From positions 1 to 64,000 of the forward strand of contig NZ_BJOV01000002.1 of the NCBI RefSeq assembly GCF_009932475.1: a stretch of 64,000 bases of DNA, given 5' to 3'. The DNA is from Gordonia spumicola (GTDB taxonomy: Bacteria > Actinomycetota > Actinomycetes > Mycobacteriales > Mycobacteriaceae). A model generated the notes under the pieces. The model worked only from the letters and a program-made list of their open reading frames with translations. It searched no databases and was not told where the DNA came from. The translations under genes were made by a program, and so were the position numbers. Positions 33,937-42,879 of the stretch are shown one piece after another (within the stretch, counting starts at the first letter, position 1; the number at the start of each line of letters is the position of its first letter).

Positions 33937-35436
33937 TCAGGTGGCTTGAATCACAGTGCCAGCATCAGTGAACTTATAGTGCTCCAGCGGGAAGCGTCGA
34001 TTGGTCCACGAGGCCTCGATCGTCGTCGACGCGCGGAACGGCACGTCGCCGTTGGCGGTGAAGTAGTAGCTGTTCGCCCCGCCGCACGAGGGGTCGGCGA
34101 ACACCTGACCGTCCTTGCGCGCGAGAACGCCCGACATGTACTCCTCCTGCGCTGTCTCGGTCACCTCGATCACCGGGGTCCCACGGCGTCGAGCCTCCCG
34201 GAGCACGCGCACGATGTGGGCGGCGCTGTTCTCCACGAGCGTGAAGAACGACGCACCGTTGTACCCGTACGGCCCGAACACGGCGAAGATGTTCGGGAAC
34301 CCGACGGTCGAGACGCCCTGATACGAGTGGAAGCGCGTCGCCTCCCAATGATCCGCGAGGTCGACACCGCCCGGCCCGAGCACCGTGTAGCTCGGCAGTG
34401 CGTCCTTGTCGGTCACCTTGAACCCGGTCGCCAGGATCAGCACGTCGAGTTCGTGCACGGTGCCGTCCACGGTCCGGATGCCCTCGGCCGTGATCTCCTC
34501 GATCGAGTCGGTGACGAGCGCGACGTCGTCGCGGTTGAACGTCGACAGGTACGAATTGTGGAAACTCGGCCGCTTGCAGCCGAGCGCGTACGTCGGGAGC
34601 AGCTTCTCCCGCGTCCGGGGATCGCGCACCTGCGAGGCCATGTACTTGCGCGCGGACGCCGCGGCGACGCCCGCGACCGGGACCCGCTTGTGGAAATGGG
34701 CGGCGATCGGGAACGTGACCTCGACGTACGCCTGACTCGCCAGGCGCAGCGCGCCCTTCACTCCGGGCAGACGCATCGCCGACCGCAGGGGGCGCGGCAG
34801 GGCGACGTCGAGCTTCGGCAGACACCAGATCGGAGTCCGCTGGAACACCGTGAGATGCCCGGTGATCGGCGCGATCTCCGGGATCACCTGGACCGCGGTG
34901 GCGCCGGTGCCGATGATGCCGACCCTCTTGCCCGCGAGATCGACCGAGTGATCCCATCGGCTGGTGTGCATCGTGACGCCGGCGAACGAGTCGAGCCCGG
35001 GGATGTCCGGCGACTTCGGCTGACTCAGCGGGCCGCCCGCGTGGACCAACGTCCGCGCGGTGATCGGCCCCCGCGACGTCTCCACCTGCCAGGTCGCCGC
35101 CTCCTCGTCGTACGTCGCCGACTGGACGCGGGTGGAGAACTGCATCTGGGACGCCAGACGGTACTTGTCGACGCAGTGCTCGGCGTACGCCTTCAGCTCA
35201 CGTCCGGGCGCATAGCTCCGCGACCAGTCGGACTCCTGCTCGAACGAGAACTGGTAGCTGAACGACGGGATGTCCACCGCCACACTGGGATAGGTGTTCC
35301 AATGCCACACTCCGCCGGGACCATCCGCGTCGTCGACGATCAGGAAGTCGTCGAACCCCGCGTCACGCAGCGCGATGGCCGTTCCGATGCCGGAGAAGCC
35401 CGCCCCGACGATGAGTGTGTCCGTGAGTATCGCCAT
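33937..35436 (-). CDS. Flavin-containing Baeyer-Villiger monooxygenase
   Basis: This intact 499-residue protein has FAD motif VGAGFSGIGTAIALRD, GVWHWNTYPSVAVDIPS, BVMO fingerprint FAGVTMHTSRWD near residue 160, NADPH motif GIIGTGATAVQVIPE and ILATGFKVTDKDALP. It would insert oxygen into a ketone, probably of a steroid or cyclic ketone. A KstR-type box lies about 31 bases upstream of the start, which places it in the sterol regulon. It is different from the frameshifted monooxygenase at 3,918-5,366. Confidence 0.9.
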   Translation of the reverse strand: MAILTDTLIVGAGFSGIGTAIALRDAGFDDFLIVDDADGPGGVWHWNTYPSVAVDIPSFSYQFSFEQESDWSRSYAPGRELKAYAEHCVDKYRLASQMQFSTRVQSATYDEEAATWQVETSRGPITARTLVHAGGPLSQPKSPDIPGLDSFAGVTMHTSRWDHSVDLAGKRVGIIGTGATAVQVIPEIAPITGHLTVFQRTPIWCLPKLDVALPRPLRSAMRLPGVKGALRLASQAYVEVTFPIAAHFHKRVPVAGVAAASARKYMASQVRDPRTREKLLPTYALGCKRPSFHNSYLSTFNRDDVALVTDSIEEITAEGIRTVDGTVHELDVLILATGFKVTDKDALPSYTVLGPGGVDLADHWEATRFHSYQGVSTVGFPNIFAVFGPYGYNGASFFTLVENSAAHIVRVLREARRRGTPVIEVTETAQEEYMSGVLARKDGQVFADPSCGGANSYYFTANGDVPFRASTTIEASWTNRRFPLEHYKFTDAGTVIQAT

Positions 35437-35466
35437 CGGTGAACCATGTCACCGATCGCGACGTTC

Positions 35467-35480
35467 TGCAACGGGTTCTA
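35467..35480. promoter_or_regulatory. KstR-like operator upstream of the BVMO gene
   Basis: TGCAACGGGTTCTA keeps the KstR core TnnAACnnGTTnnA, with one half (GTTCTA) perfect and the other (TGCAAC) diverged. It is 31 bases upstream of the leftward BVMO start. The remaining 35,481-35,660 stretch has only the promoter of the next rightward gene. Confidence 0.5.
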
Positions 35481-35678
35481 GTGTCGCCGCTGGCGACAGC
35501 CCGCGCAGCCGCCGCCAGAGCGAGCCACGTCAAACCATCCTGCCCAGTGAGCAAGCACGCACGGGCATCCGCGAGTTCTTCTATCGAACTTACATACTAG
35601 ACTATTGTGATGAATGACATATTGGCGTAGAGTGGAGATAACGAAGGAAACAGACACCCGGCCAAGGAGGTGGACACC

Positions 35679-37190
35679 ATGACGAACATCGAACTCCCCG
35701 ACAACCCTCTGGACCTCGTGCGGCTACAGGACGAGGTCGCGCAGAAGCTCGCCGCGGTGTCCCTGGCCGGGCTGTCGGACCGGGAGCTGCTCGTGGCCTC
35801 CGAGGTCAATGAGCGGTCCAACCGCCGCGGTGTCGGTGTGGATGCGAGGCTGTTCGCCGAGGTCTCCCAGCGTGGTGCGTACCGTCTGGCAGGGTCGCAG
35901 ATGCCGGGCAAGTACCTCGAAGGGCAGCTGCGGTTGTCGGTGCGGGCCCGTAAACAGCGCACCGATGCGGCGTTGAGTCTGAGCTCGCTGGTCGCCTTCT
36001 CCGGTGAACCACTCGACCCGACGCTCCCGGCCACTGCAGGCGCCGTGGCCGACGGGGACCTCTCCCTCGACCACGTTGCGGAGATCGTCGACGTCATCGA
36101 CGCGATCCCGGCGGCGATCCCCGCCGATGTGAAGGGCCGCGCCGAAGCCGAACTCGCCGGCGTAGCGCGGACGTTGACTCCCGAGCAGACCCGGACCGCG
36201 GGCAAGCGGATTCTGGCCCACCTCGACCCCGACGGCGAGTTGACCGACGACACCGACCGGGCCCGTACCCGCGGTGTGACTCTGGCGCCGCAGGACCGGC
36301 GGCTCATGTCGGCGATCAGCGCGAAACTGACCCCGGCGGCCCGCGCCAAACTTGAGGCACTGCTCGTATTGTGGGCGGCTCCCGGGATGAACAATCCCGA
36401 CGACGAGCAGTCCCCGTCCGGATCATCGGCCAATGTCGACCCCGAGGCGCTCGCTGCGGCCGCCGAGCGGGACACCCGGTCCCAGTCGCAGCGCAATCAC
36501 GATGCACTGGAGGCGATGTGGACGTTCCTCATCGCCAACGGCGGTCTGGGCGAGGGCACCTCATTGTCGTCGCAGTTGGTGGTGACCGCATCGCTGGACG
36601 ATCTCGAAGCTCGTACCGGTGTCGCGACTACCGCCACCGGGACTCGTCTGCCGGTCAAAGATCTCGTCGAGATCGCGGCCGACGCGACCCCGTGGTTGGA
36701 AGTATTCGCGAACGCCTCAGCACAGGTCCTGTACCTCGGGCGCGGCAAACGCCTCGCGTCCCGGGCTCAGCGCCTGGCCCTGTTCGGCCGCGATCGTGGC
36801 TGCACCGCGCCGGGCTGCACTGTCCCGTGGTCGAAGACCCAGGCCCATCACATGCCCGACTGGCAAGACGGCGGCCCGACCGATATCGATCACCTCGGAG
36901 GTGCGTGCGGCGGCCACAACAGGTCGGTCTCGACGAAACCTGGCGGATGGGAGACCACCATCCTGCAGACCGGGCCCTTCACAGGCCGGGTCGGGTGGCG
37001 ACCCACCGGCTCGAACGAGCCGTGGAAGGTCAATCACGCCCTGCAGCCGGAGAAGATCCTCCCCACCTTCGGCGATCGGGTCACCGAATCCGGATCGGCC
37101 GTCGAGAAATGGCTCGCCTGCCGAATCCCGGCCCCACCACCGGGGCCACCCGTCCCGCCGGGGACGGACGTGGTGCGGTACCCCGCCTGA
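35679..37190 (+). CDS. 13E12-repeat family protein, DUF222 + HNH endonuclease domain
   Basis: This 503-residue protein has an N-terminal helical DUF222 region (residues about 20-330) and a C-terminal HNH nuclease (residues about 365-415). The HNH core has two cysteines in CTAPGCTVPW, the histidine pair in KTQAHHMPDW and HLGGACGGHNR. Mycobacterial 13E12 proteins have this layout and occur in multiple copies, which suggests mobile or homing behaviour. ATG 35679 sits eight bases after AGGAGG; GTG 35670 overlaps that site. Upstream 35,580-35,660 is unusually AT-rich for this window, with ACATACTAGACTATTG as a likely promoter. The gene separates the BVMO block from fadA6. Confidence 0.85.
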   Translation: MTNIELPDNPLDLVRLQDEVAQKLAAVSLAGLSDRELLVASEVNERSNRRGVGVDARLFAEVSQRGAYRLAGSQMPGKYLEGQLRLSVRARKQRTDAALSLSSLVAFSGEPLDPTLPATAGAVADGDLSLDHVAEIVDVIDAIPAAIPADVKGRAEAELAGVARTLTPEQTRTAGKRILAHLDPDGELTDDTDRARTRGVTLAPQDRRLMSAISAKLTPAARAKLEALLVLWAAPGMNNPDDEQSPSGSSANVDPEALAAAAERDTRSQSQRNHDALEAMWTFLIANGGLGEGTSLSSQLVVTASLDDLEARTGVATTATGTRLPVKDLVEIAADATPWLEVFANASAQVLYLGRGKRLASRAQRLALFGRDRGCTAPGCTVPWSKTQAHHMPDWQDGGPTDIDHLGGACGGHNRSVSTKPGGWETTILQTGPFTGRVGWRPTGSNEPWKVNHALQPEKILPTFGDRVTESGSAVEKWLACRIPAPPPGPPVPPGTDVVRYPA

Positions 37191-37205
37191 CAAGGTCAGG
37201 CGGGG
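37181..37205 (+). terminator. Terminator hairpin overlapping the HNH stop codon
   Basis: CCCCGCCTGAC, loop AAG and GTCAGGCGGGG form an 11-base perfect stem that includes the stop codon of the HNH gene. It should also act on the convergent leftward fadA6 transcript. Confidence 0.75.
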
Positions 37206-37251
37206 ACACCGTCATGCACTCACATCGAACCCGAGACGACCGCCGGGACCG

Positions 37252-38409
37252 TCAGCCGAGGCGCTCGATGATGGTGACGTTGGCGGTGCCGCCGCCTTCG
37301 CACATCGTCTGCAGGCCGTAGCGGCCGCCCGTGCGTTCGAGTTCGTTGAGCAACGTCGCGAACAGCTTGGCGCCGGTCGCACCGAGAGGGTGACCGAGGG
37401 CGATGCCGCCGCCGTTCGGGTTGACGCGTGCCGGGTCGGCTCCGGTCTCCTTGAGCCAGGCGAGGACGACCGGCGCGAAGGCCTCGTTGATCTCGACGAC
37501 GTCGATGTCGTCGATGCTCATGCCGGTCTTCTCCAGCGCCCACTTCGTGGCCGGGATCGGCGCGGACAGCATCATCACCGGGTCGTCGCCGCGCACGGAC
37601 ATGTGGTGGATGCGGGCGCGCGGGGTGAGCCCGTACTGCTTGAGCGCCTTCTCCGACACGACGAGCGTGGCCGACGATCCGTCGCAGATCTGCGACGCGA
37701 CGGCCGCGGTGAGGTCCGAGCCCTCGGCCAGGACGTTCAGCGAGGCCATCTTCTCCAGGGTGGTCTCACGCGGGCACTCGTCGACCACGGCATCGCCGAG
37801 CGGGACGTACTCGTTGTCGAAACGACCGGCTGCGATCGCAGCCTTCGCCCGCTGGTGACTCTGCAGCGACCACTCCTCCATGTCGAGGCGGCTGATGTCC
37901 CACTTCTTCGCCATCATGTCGGCGCCGACGAACTGGCTGATCTCGGCATCGCCGAACCGCTTGTTCCAGCCGACCGACTCGGCGGTCGGCGTGGTGAAGC
38001 CAAGCTCCTGCCCCGCGATCATCGCCTGGCTGATCGGGATGGCGCTCATGTTCTGGACACCACCGGCGACGACGACGTCCTGTGTCCCGCTCATCACGGC
38101 CTGAGCGGCGAAATGGATGGCCTGCTGGCTCGACCCGCACTGACGATCGACGGTGGTTCCGGGGACGCCGAGCGGCATGCCCGCGGTGAGCCACGCCGTG
38201 CGTGCGATGTTGCCTGCCTGCGGTCCGACGGTGTCGACGCAGCCGAAGATCACGTCGTCGACAACCTCGGGGTCGATGCCGGTGCGTTCGACGATCGCCG
38301 AGATGACGTGGGCGCCGAGGTCGGCGGGGTGGACGGCGGCGAGCGATCCGCCGCGCTTGCCGACGGGCGTGCGGACGGCGTCGACGATGTAGGCCTGGGG
38401 TGCGGTCAT
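37252..38409 (-). CDS. fadA6: Acyl-CoA thiolase FadA6
   Basis: This 385-residue thiolase is FadA6-like (Rv3556c) and would cleave a 3-oxoacyl-CoA in the last steps of ring C/D degradation. Catalytic cysteine is in VDRQCGSSQQAI near residue 92, the histidine in GGGIALGHPLGATG and the second cysteine in MCEGGGTANV. The gene is directly behind ipdF (gap 16 bases) and reads in the order fadE30-ipdF-fadA6 from the shared fadD3 operator. Confidence 0.92.
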   Translation of the reverse strand: MTAPQAYIVDAVRTPVGKRGGSLAAVHPADLGAHVISAIVERTGIDPEVVDDVIFGCVDTVGPQAGNIARTAWLTAGMPLGVPGTTVDRQCGSSQQAIHFAAQAVMSGTQDVVVAGGVQNMSAIPISQAMIAGQELGFTTPTAESVGWNKRFGDAEISQFVGADMMAKKWDISRLDMEEWSLQSHQRAKAAIAAGRFDNEYVPLGDAVVDECPRETTLEKMASLNVLAEGSDLTAAVASQICDGSSATLVVSEKALKQYGLTPRARIHHMSVRGDDPVMMLSAPIPATKWALEKTGMSIDDIDVVEINEAFAPVVLAWLKETGADPARVNPNGGGIALGHPLGATGAKLFATLLNELERTGGRYGLQTMCEGGGTANVTIIERLG

Positions 38410-38425
38410 GATGTTCCTCCGGGAG

Positions 38426-39226
38426 TTATGCGCGCTGGCTGGAGATCGAGACGATCTCGCCGGTCAGGTAGGTGGTGTAGTCGCTGGCGAGCATCGCGAT
38501 GGTGGCGGCGATCTCCCAGACCTCGGCGGCCCGGCCGTACGCCTCACGCGAGGCGAGCTCGTCGAGCAGTTCGTCGGAGGTGACCTTCGCCAGGAACGGG
38601 TGACGGGCGATCGACGGGGCGACGGCGTTGATGCGGACGCCGTAGTCGGCGGCCTCTACGGCCGAACAGCGAGTGAGCGCCATGACGCCCGCCTTCGCGG
38701 CGGCGTAGTGGGCCTGACCTCGCTGGGCACGCCAGCCGAGGACCGACGCGTTGTTCACCAGAATTCCGCCGTGGCCTGCATCGCGGAAGTAGCGCAGGGC
38801 CGCGCGCGTGGCGCGGAACGTGCTCGTCAGCGTGATGTCGACGACGCGGTCCCACTGCTCGTCGGTCATGTCGGCGACCGGCGTCTCGCCGCCGAGTCCC
38901 GCGTTGTTGACGAGGACGTCGATGCGGCCGAGCTTGTCCGCGGCGGCCGCGATCAGGGCGTCGACCTGTTCGGTGGACGACACATCACAGACATGGGACG
39001 TCACTCGCTCGGCGCCGAACTCGGCGGCGAGCTTCTCGACGGTCTCGCCGAGGCGACGCTCGTGGAAATCGGAGACGAGGACGTCGCCGCCCTCGAGCAG
39101 CACGCGACGAGCCGTGGCGAAGCCGATGCCCGTGCCCGCGGCTGCGGTGACGACGACCTTCTTGCCCTTGAGCAGGTCGTGGCCGCCGATCTCCTCGGGC
39201 GGAGTGGCGAGCGGGGATGTGGTCAT
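38426..39226 (-). CDS. ipdF: Short-chain dehydrogenase IpdF
   Basis: This 266-residue SDR matches IpdF (Rv3559c), which oxidises the hydroxyl of 5-OH-HIC-CoA-type intermediates. Motifs are VVVTAAAGTGIGFATARR, SDFHERRLGETVE, VLVNNAGLGGETPVADM, VNNASVLGWRAQRGQ and YAAAKAGVMALTRC with the Tyr/Lys pair. Its start overlaps the fadE30 stop by four bases (ATGA). The same adjacency to fadE30 is found in M. tuberculosis, which distinguishes it from the SDRs at 18,927 and 19,838. Confidence 0.92.
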   Translation of the reverse strand: MTTSPLATPPEEIGGHDLLKGKKVVVTAAAGTGIGFATARRVLLEGGDVLVSDFHERRLGETVEKLAAEFGAERVTSHVCDVSSTEQVDALIAAAADKLGRIDVLVNNAGLGGETPVADMTDEQWDRVVDITLTSTFRATRAALRYFRDAGHGGILVNNASVLGWRAQRGQAHYAAAKAGVMALTRCSAVEAADYGVRINAVAPSIARHPFLAKVTSDELLDELASREAYGRAAEVWEIAATIAMLASDYTTYLTGEIVSISSQRA

Positions 39227-40485
39227 GGACGTGCCTCTCGGGGAAGGCCGAGGACGCGCTCGGCGATGATGTTGCGCTGGACTTCGTTGGAGCCGCCGTA
39301 GATGGTGTCAGCGCGGGTGAACAGGAGCAGACGCTGCCATTCGTCCAGTTCGACGTTCTCCGGGTCGGTGATGTCGTTGACGCGGCCCTCGGTGGTCGCG
39401 GGTGGACCGATCAACGACGGGGCTCCGGCGACGGCGACGGCGAGTTCGCCGAGATCGCGGTGCCAGTTGCCCCACAGCAGCTTGGTGACCGACGCCGCGC
39501 CCGCCTCGGAGACGATGTCGCCGGCGAGGGTTCGTCGGGCATTGGCCTCCATCACCGCCAGGCCAACCTTCGCGCGGCGCAGACGCGAGGCGATCTCCGG
39601 GTCAGCGGCGCTGCCGTTGCGCTCGGCGAGGTCGACGAGCTCGTCGAGTTCCCGTCGGAAACCGACCTGCTGGCCGAGCGTGGAGACGCCGCGCTCGAAC
39701 TGCAGCAGGCCCATCGCGACCTTCCAGCCGTCACCGGGCTCACCGACTATGAGGTCGGCATCGGTCCTGGCGTCGTCGAAGAACACCTCGTTGAACTCGG
39801 AGGTTCCGGTGATCTGCTGGATCGGCCGGATGGTAACGCCGTCGGCGTCGAGCGGCACGAGCAGGAAGCTGAGGCCCTTGTGGCGACTCGAGCCCTTCTC
39901 CGTGCGCGCGATGACGAAGCACCACTGCGAGAGGTGCGCGAGCGACGTCCAGATCTTCTGACCGTTGATCACCCACTGGCCGTCGTCGAGGACCGCGGAC
40001 GTCGCCACGCCCGCGAGGTCGCTGCCCGCACCCGGCTCGGAGTAGCCCTGCGCCCACAGTTCGGTGACGTCGACGATGTGCGGGAGGAACCGCGCCTGCT
40101 GTTCGGGGGTTCCGTATTCGATGAGCGTCGGGCCGAGGAGCTCCTCACCGAGGTGATTCACGCGCGCGGGCGCATCGGCGCGCGCATACTCCTGGTGGAA
40201 GATGATCCGTTGCTCGATCGTCGCGCCACGACCGCCGTGTTCGACGGGCCAGCCGAGGCAGGTCCAGCCCGACTTCGCGAGGTGTCGGTCCCATTCGAGG
40301 CGCTCGGCGAAGAACTCGTGCTCGCTGCCGGGGCCGCCGCGACCGCGGAGGGCCGCGAAGTCGCCGACGAGGTTGTCGGTGAGCCAGTCGCGGACGGCCT
40401 GCGCGAAGACGGTTGCCGCATCGGGCGTGCGTTCCGCCCATTCGCCGAGGTCGACGGCCCGATCGGCGAGGTTGATCGTCGTCAT
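39223..40485 (-). CDS. fadE30: Acyl-CoA dehydrogenase FadE30
   Basis: This 420-residue acyl-CoA dehydrogenase corresponds to FadE30 (Rv3560c), which acts early in HIP-CoA catabolism. Text includes GWPVEHGGRGATIEQRIIFHQEYARADAP, QGYSEPGAGSDLAG for substrate and flavin contacts, and YGGSNEVQRNIIAERVLGLPRE at the C-terminus. It is the first leftward gene of the divergent pair with fadD3 and starts about 18 bases from the KstR2 operator. The partner FadE31-33 genes known in other organisms are not in this window. Confidence 0.92.
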   Translation of the reverse strand: MTTINLADRAVDLGEWAERTPDAATVFAQAVRDWLTDNLVGDFAALRGRGGPGSEHEFFAERLEWDRHLAKSGWTCLGWPVEHGGRGATIEQRIIFHQEYARADAPARVNHLGEELLGPTLIEYGTPEQQARFLPHIVDVTELWAQGYSEPGAGSDLAGVATSAVLDDGQWVINGQKIWTSLAHLSQWCFVIARTEKGSSRHKGLSFLLVPLDADGVTIRPIQQITGTSEFNEVFFDDARTDADLIVGEPGDGWKVAMGLLQFERGVSTLGQQVGFRRELDELVDLAERNGSAADPEIASRLRRAKVGLAVMEANARRTLAGDIVSEAGAASVTKLLWGNWHRDLGELAVAVAGAPSLIGPPATTEGRVNDITDPENVELDEWQRLLLFTRADTIYGGSNEVQRNIIAERVLGLPREARP

Positions 40486-40502
40486 GATCGCTAGCTTAAC
40501 CT

Positions 40503-40516
40503 ACCAAGCATTTGCT
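40503..40516. promoter_or_regulatory. KstR2 operator between fadE30 and fadD3
   Basis: ACCAAGCATTTGCT repeats the same operator text as at 20,640 and fits AnCAAGnnCTTGnT with one change. It occupies the 42-base gap between the two divergent starts, so it must overlap both promoters. Confidence 0.82.
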
Positions 40517-40527
40517 AGGTTTTGTTC

Positions 40528-42069
40528 ATGCTTCCGACTCCGCTCACCACCCCCGCCGCACTGCACCGCGCGGAGGCCCAGTGGCCCGACCGCCCCGCGA
40601 TCGTCGACGAGCAGTGGGCCGAGCCCGTCCGTCTCACCTGGAGCGAATTCGCCGGACGTGTGCGACGATTCGCCGCAGGCCTGGTCGGCCTCGGCGTGCG
40701 GCCCGGCGACCGCGTCGCCGTCTGGGCGCCCAACAGCCATCACTGGCCGGTGGCCGCGCTCGGAACGCACTACGCCGGCGCCGTCCTCGTGCCGCTGAAC
40801 ACCCGCTACACCGTCAGCGAGGCGTCCGACATCGTCGACCGATCCGGCGCGCGCATCGTCGTCGCGTCCGGCGTGTTCGCGGGGATCGATCGCCTCACCG
40901 AAGTGCTCGCCTCACCGATCGCCGAGGGGCGAACCGTGATCGGCGTGCCACTCGAGGAGCCCGTCACCGCCGACGGGGCCGTCGCCTGGGACGAGTTCAT
41001 GGACGTGAGCGACGAGGCCGCAGACGCTACCCGCGCACTCGCCGACGCCGTGACCGGCGAGGACCTGTCCGACATCCTGTTCACCTCCGGCACCACCGGC
41101 GCACCGAAGGGCGTGCTGGCCGAGCACCGTCAGACGATCGCGGGCTCGCACGCGTGGGGCGCCAACGGCGCGCTGACCGAGGACGACCGGTACCTGATGG
41201 TGAACCCGTTCTTCCACACGTTCGGCTACAAGGCAGGCATCCTGCCGTGCGTCCTGTTCGGCACCGCGATGTTGCCGCTGGCCGTCTACTCCCCCACCGA
41301 GGCGTGCAAGCTCGTGTCGAAGGAGAGGGCGACGGTGTTCCCCGGCGCGCCGACGATCTTCCAGACAGTGCTCGACGACCCGAACCGCGGCGACTACGAC
41401 CTGTCGAGCCTGCGCCTGATCGTCACCGGCGCGACGATCGTGCCCGTCGTCCTCATCGAGCGGCTGCAGTCCGACCTCGGCGTCGAGACCGTCGTCACCG
41501 CCTACGGACAGACCGAGACCAGCGGTTTCATCACCACCTGCCGCCCGGACGACGACGCCGTCACCGTCGCCACCACCTGCGGTCGCGCCTTCGACGGCAT
41601 GGAGGTGAAGCTGTCCGAGCAGGGTGAGGTCCTCACCCGCGGCGCGATGGTGATGCGCGGCTACCTCGACAATCCGGAGGCGACCGCCGAGACGATCGAC
41701 GCCGACGGCTGGCTGCACACCGGCGACATCGGGACCCTCGACGAGCGCGGCAACCTGACTATCACCGACCGGCTCAAGGACATGTACATCTGCGGCGGGT
41801 TCAACGTCTATCCGGCCGAGGTGGAGCAGACGCTGTCCCGTGTCCCCGGGGTCACCGAAGTCGCCGTGATCGGAGTGCCGGACGAGCGTCTCGGCGAGGT
41901 CGGCAAGGCCTTCGTCACCACCCTGCCCGACACGACCGTCACCGTCGACGACGTCCTGGCACACGCCCGCGAGCATCTCGCCAACTTCAAGGTCCCCCGC
42001 ACCGTCGAGTTCGTCGACGCCTTCCCCCGCAACGCCTCCGGCAAGATCCTCAAGCGCGAGATGACATAG
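40528..42069 (+). CDS. fadD3: HIP-CoA synthetase FadD3
   Basis: This 513-residue acyl-CoA ligase corresponds to FadD3 (Rv3561), which activates HIP to HIP-CoA, the KstR2 inducer. Motifs are FTSGTTGAPKGVLAEH near residue 190, TAYGQTETSGF, LHTGDIGTLDERGNLTITDRLKDMY and the C-terminal lysine in NASGKILKREM. ATG 40528 lies only 12 bases after the operator and has no clear ribosome site, so it may be leaderless. It is divergent from fadE30-ipdF-fadA6. Confidence 0.92.
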   Translation: MLPTPLTTPAALHRAEAQWPDRPAIVDEQWAEPVRLTWSEFAGRVRRFAAGLVGLGVRPGDRVAVWAPNSHHWPVAALGTHYAGAVLVPLNTRYTVSEASDIVDRSGARIVVASGVFAGIDRLTEVLASPIAEGRTVIGVPLEEPVTADGAVAWDEFMDVSDEAADATRALADAVTGEDLSDILFTSGTTGAPKGVLAEHRQTIAGSHAWGANGALTEDDRYLMVNPFFHTFGYKAGILPCVLFGTAMLPLAVYSPTEACKLVSKERATVFPGAPTIFQTVLDDPNRGDYDLSSLRLIVTGATIVPVVLIERLQSDLGVETVVTAYGQTETSGFITTCRPDDDAVTVATTCGRAFDGMEVKLSEQGEVLTRGAMVMRGYLDNPEATAETIDADGWLHTGDIGTLDERGNLTITDRLKDMYICGGFNVYPAEVEQTLSRVPGVTEVAVIGVPDERLGEVGKAFVTTLPDTTVTVDDVLAHAREHLANFKVPRTVEFVDAFPRNASGKILKREMT

Positions 42070-42194
42070 CTGCGTCGACGCGGGTCACCCGCACGGCCGG
42101 CGTCGCACGACCGAATGATCACATAGTCCCCTGAACGGTTCATTACCGCTGATCAGAGGATCGTTTCCGGCGGTCACGGGCCTACGCTCGTCGC

Positions 42195-42797
42195 ATGCGA
42201 TTCAATCCTCCACCGAACTGGCCCGCCTCGCCCCCGAACTGGACTCCACCCGCGGGGTGGCGGCCCGATCCGCGATGGGGTCCGGCTCCCGCCGGATGGC
42301 AATTGTGGGTGGCCGATCCACCGGCCGCTCCGGCCCGGACTCCGTCGACCGCACCTCGGCCGGGGATAGCCAATCCGTTCTCGGCCAAGCCCGCGCCGGC
42401 TCCGGTGGCCGCATTCGCACCACCGCCGCCGCCTCCTCCTCCGCCGTCGTCACCGGCCCCCGCGATGGTGCAGCACCGGCCGCCGATGCCGATGGCCGGA
42501 CCGCACCCGGGGATGCCTCCGCAACAGCCGCAACAGCCGTCGAATGGTCGCAGTCCCGCCCTGCAGAACACACTGCGCGCACTCGGCATCCTCGGCGCCG
42601 TCCTGATGGCGATCCTGACGGTTCTCGGTTGGCTCCTGGACCAGATCGAACCCGCCATCTACGCCGTCGTCGGCGTGGTCGCCGCCTACTTCGCGATCAC
42701 GATGGGCGCGCCCGTCCTGTTCATCGTCACCGGGATCTGCGCGCTCGGAATCCTGCTGTACTACCTGCTGGACATCAGCCTGCTCGACATGTTCTGA
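42195..42797 (+). CDS. Proline-rich membrane protein
   Basis: This 200-residue protein has an N-terminal proline/tryptophan-rich tract (PPAGWRPDPRWGPAPAGW resembles DUF2510-type repeats), a long Pro/Ala/Gln stretch to about residue 125 with a run of nine prolines, and two or three membrane segments near the C-terminus (LRALGILGAVLMAILTVLGW, YAVVGVVAAYFAI, VLFIVTGICALGILLYYLL). It is common in actinobacteria, where such proteins sit at the cell membrane; function unknown. It ends just before a bidirectional terminator. Confidence 0.75.
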   Translation: MRFNPPPNWPASPPNWTPPAGWRPDPRWGPAPAGWQLWVADPPAAPARTPSTAPRPGIANPFSAKPAPAPVAAFAPPPPPPPPPSSPAPAMVQHRPPMPMAGPHPGMPPQQPQQPSNGRSPALQNTLRALGILGAVLMAILTVLGWLLDQIEPAIYAVVGVVAAYFAITMGAPVLFIVTGICALGILLYYLLDISLLDMF

Positions 42798-42800
42798 CTG

Positions 42801-42865
42801 AGATCGGTCTCCTCATCGTCTGTCGACGACGCACTGCCGTCCACTGACGATGAGCAGACCGATCT
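42801..42865. terminator. Bidirectional terminator between convergent genes
   Basis: AGATCGGTCTCCTCATCGTC and GACGATGAGCAGACCGATCT pair in 19 of 20 positions across a 25-base loop. It lies in the 82-base gap between the convergent membrane-protein and acyl-CoA-synthetase genes. Confidence 0.75.
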
Positions 42866-42879
42866 TCGCGTGGCATGCG

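Noticed and set aside
33946..35442. Long rightward open frame antisense to the BVMO
   Set aside because: It is Arg/Gly/His-rich shadow sequence of a clear flavoprotein gene, as expected in high-GC DNA.
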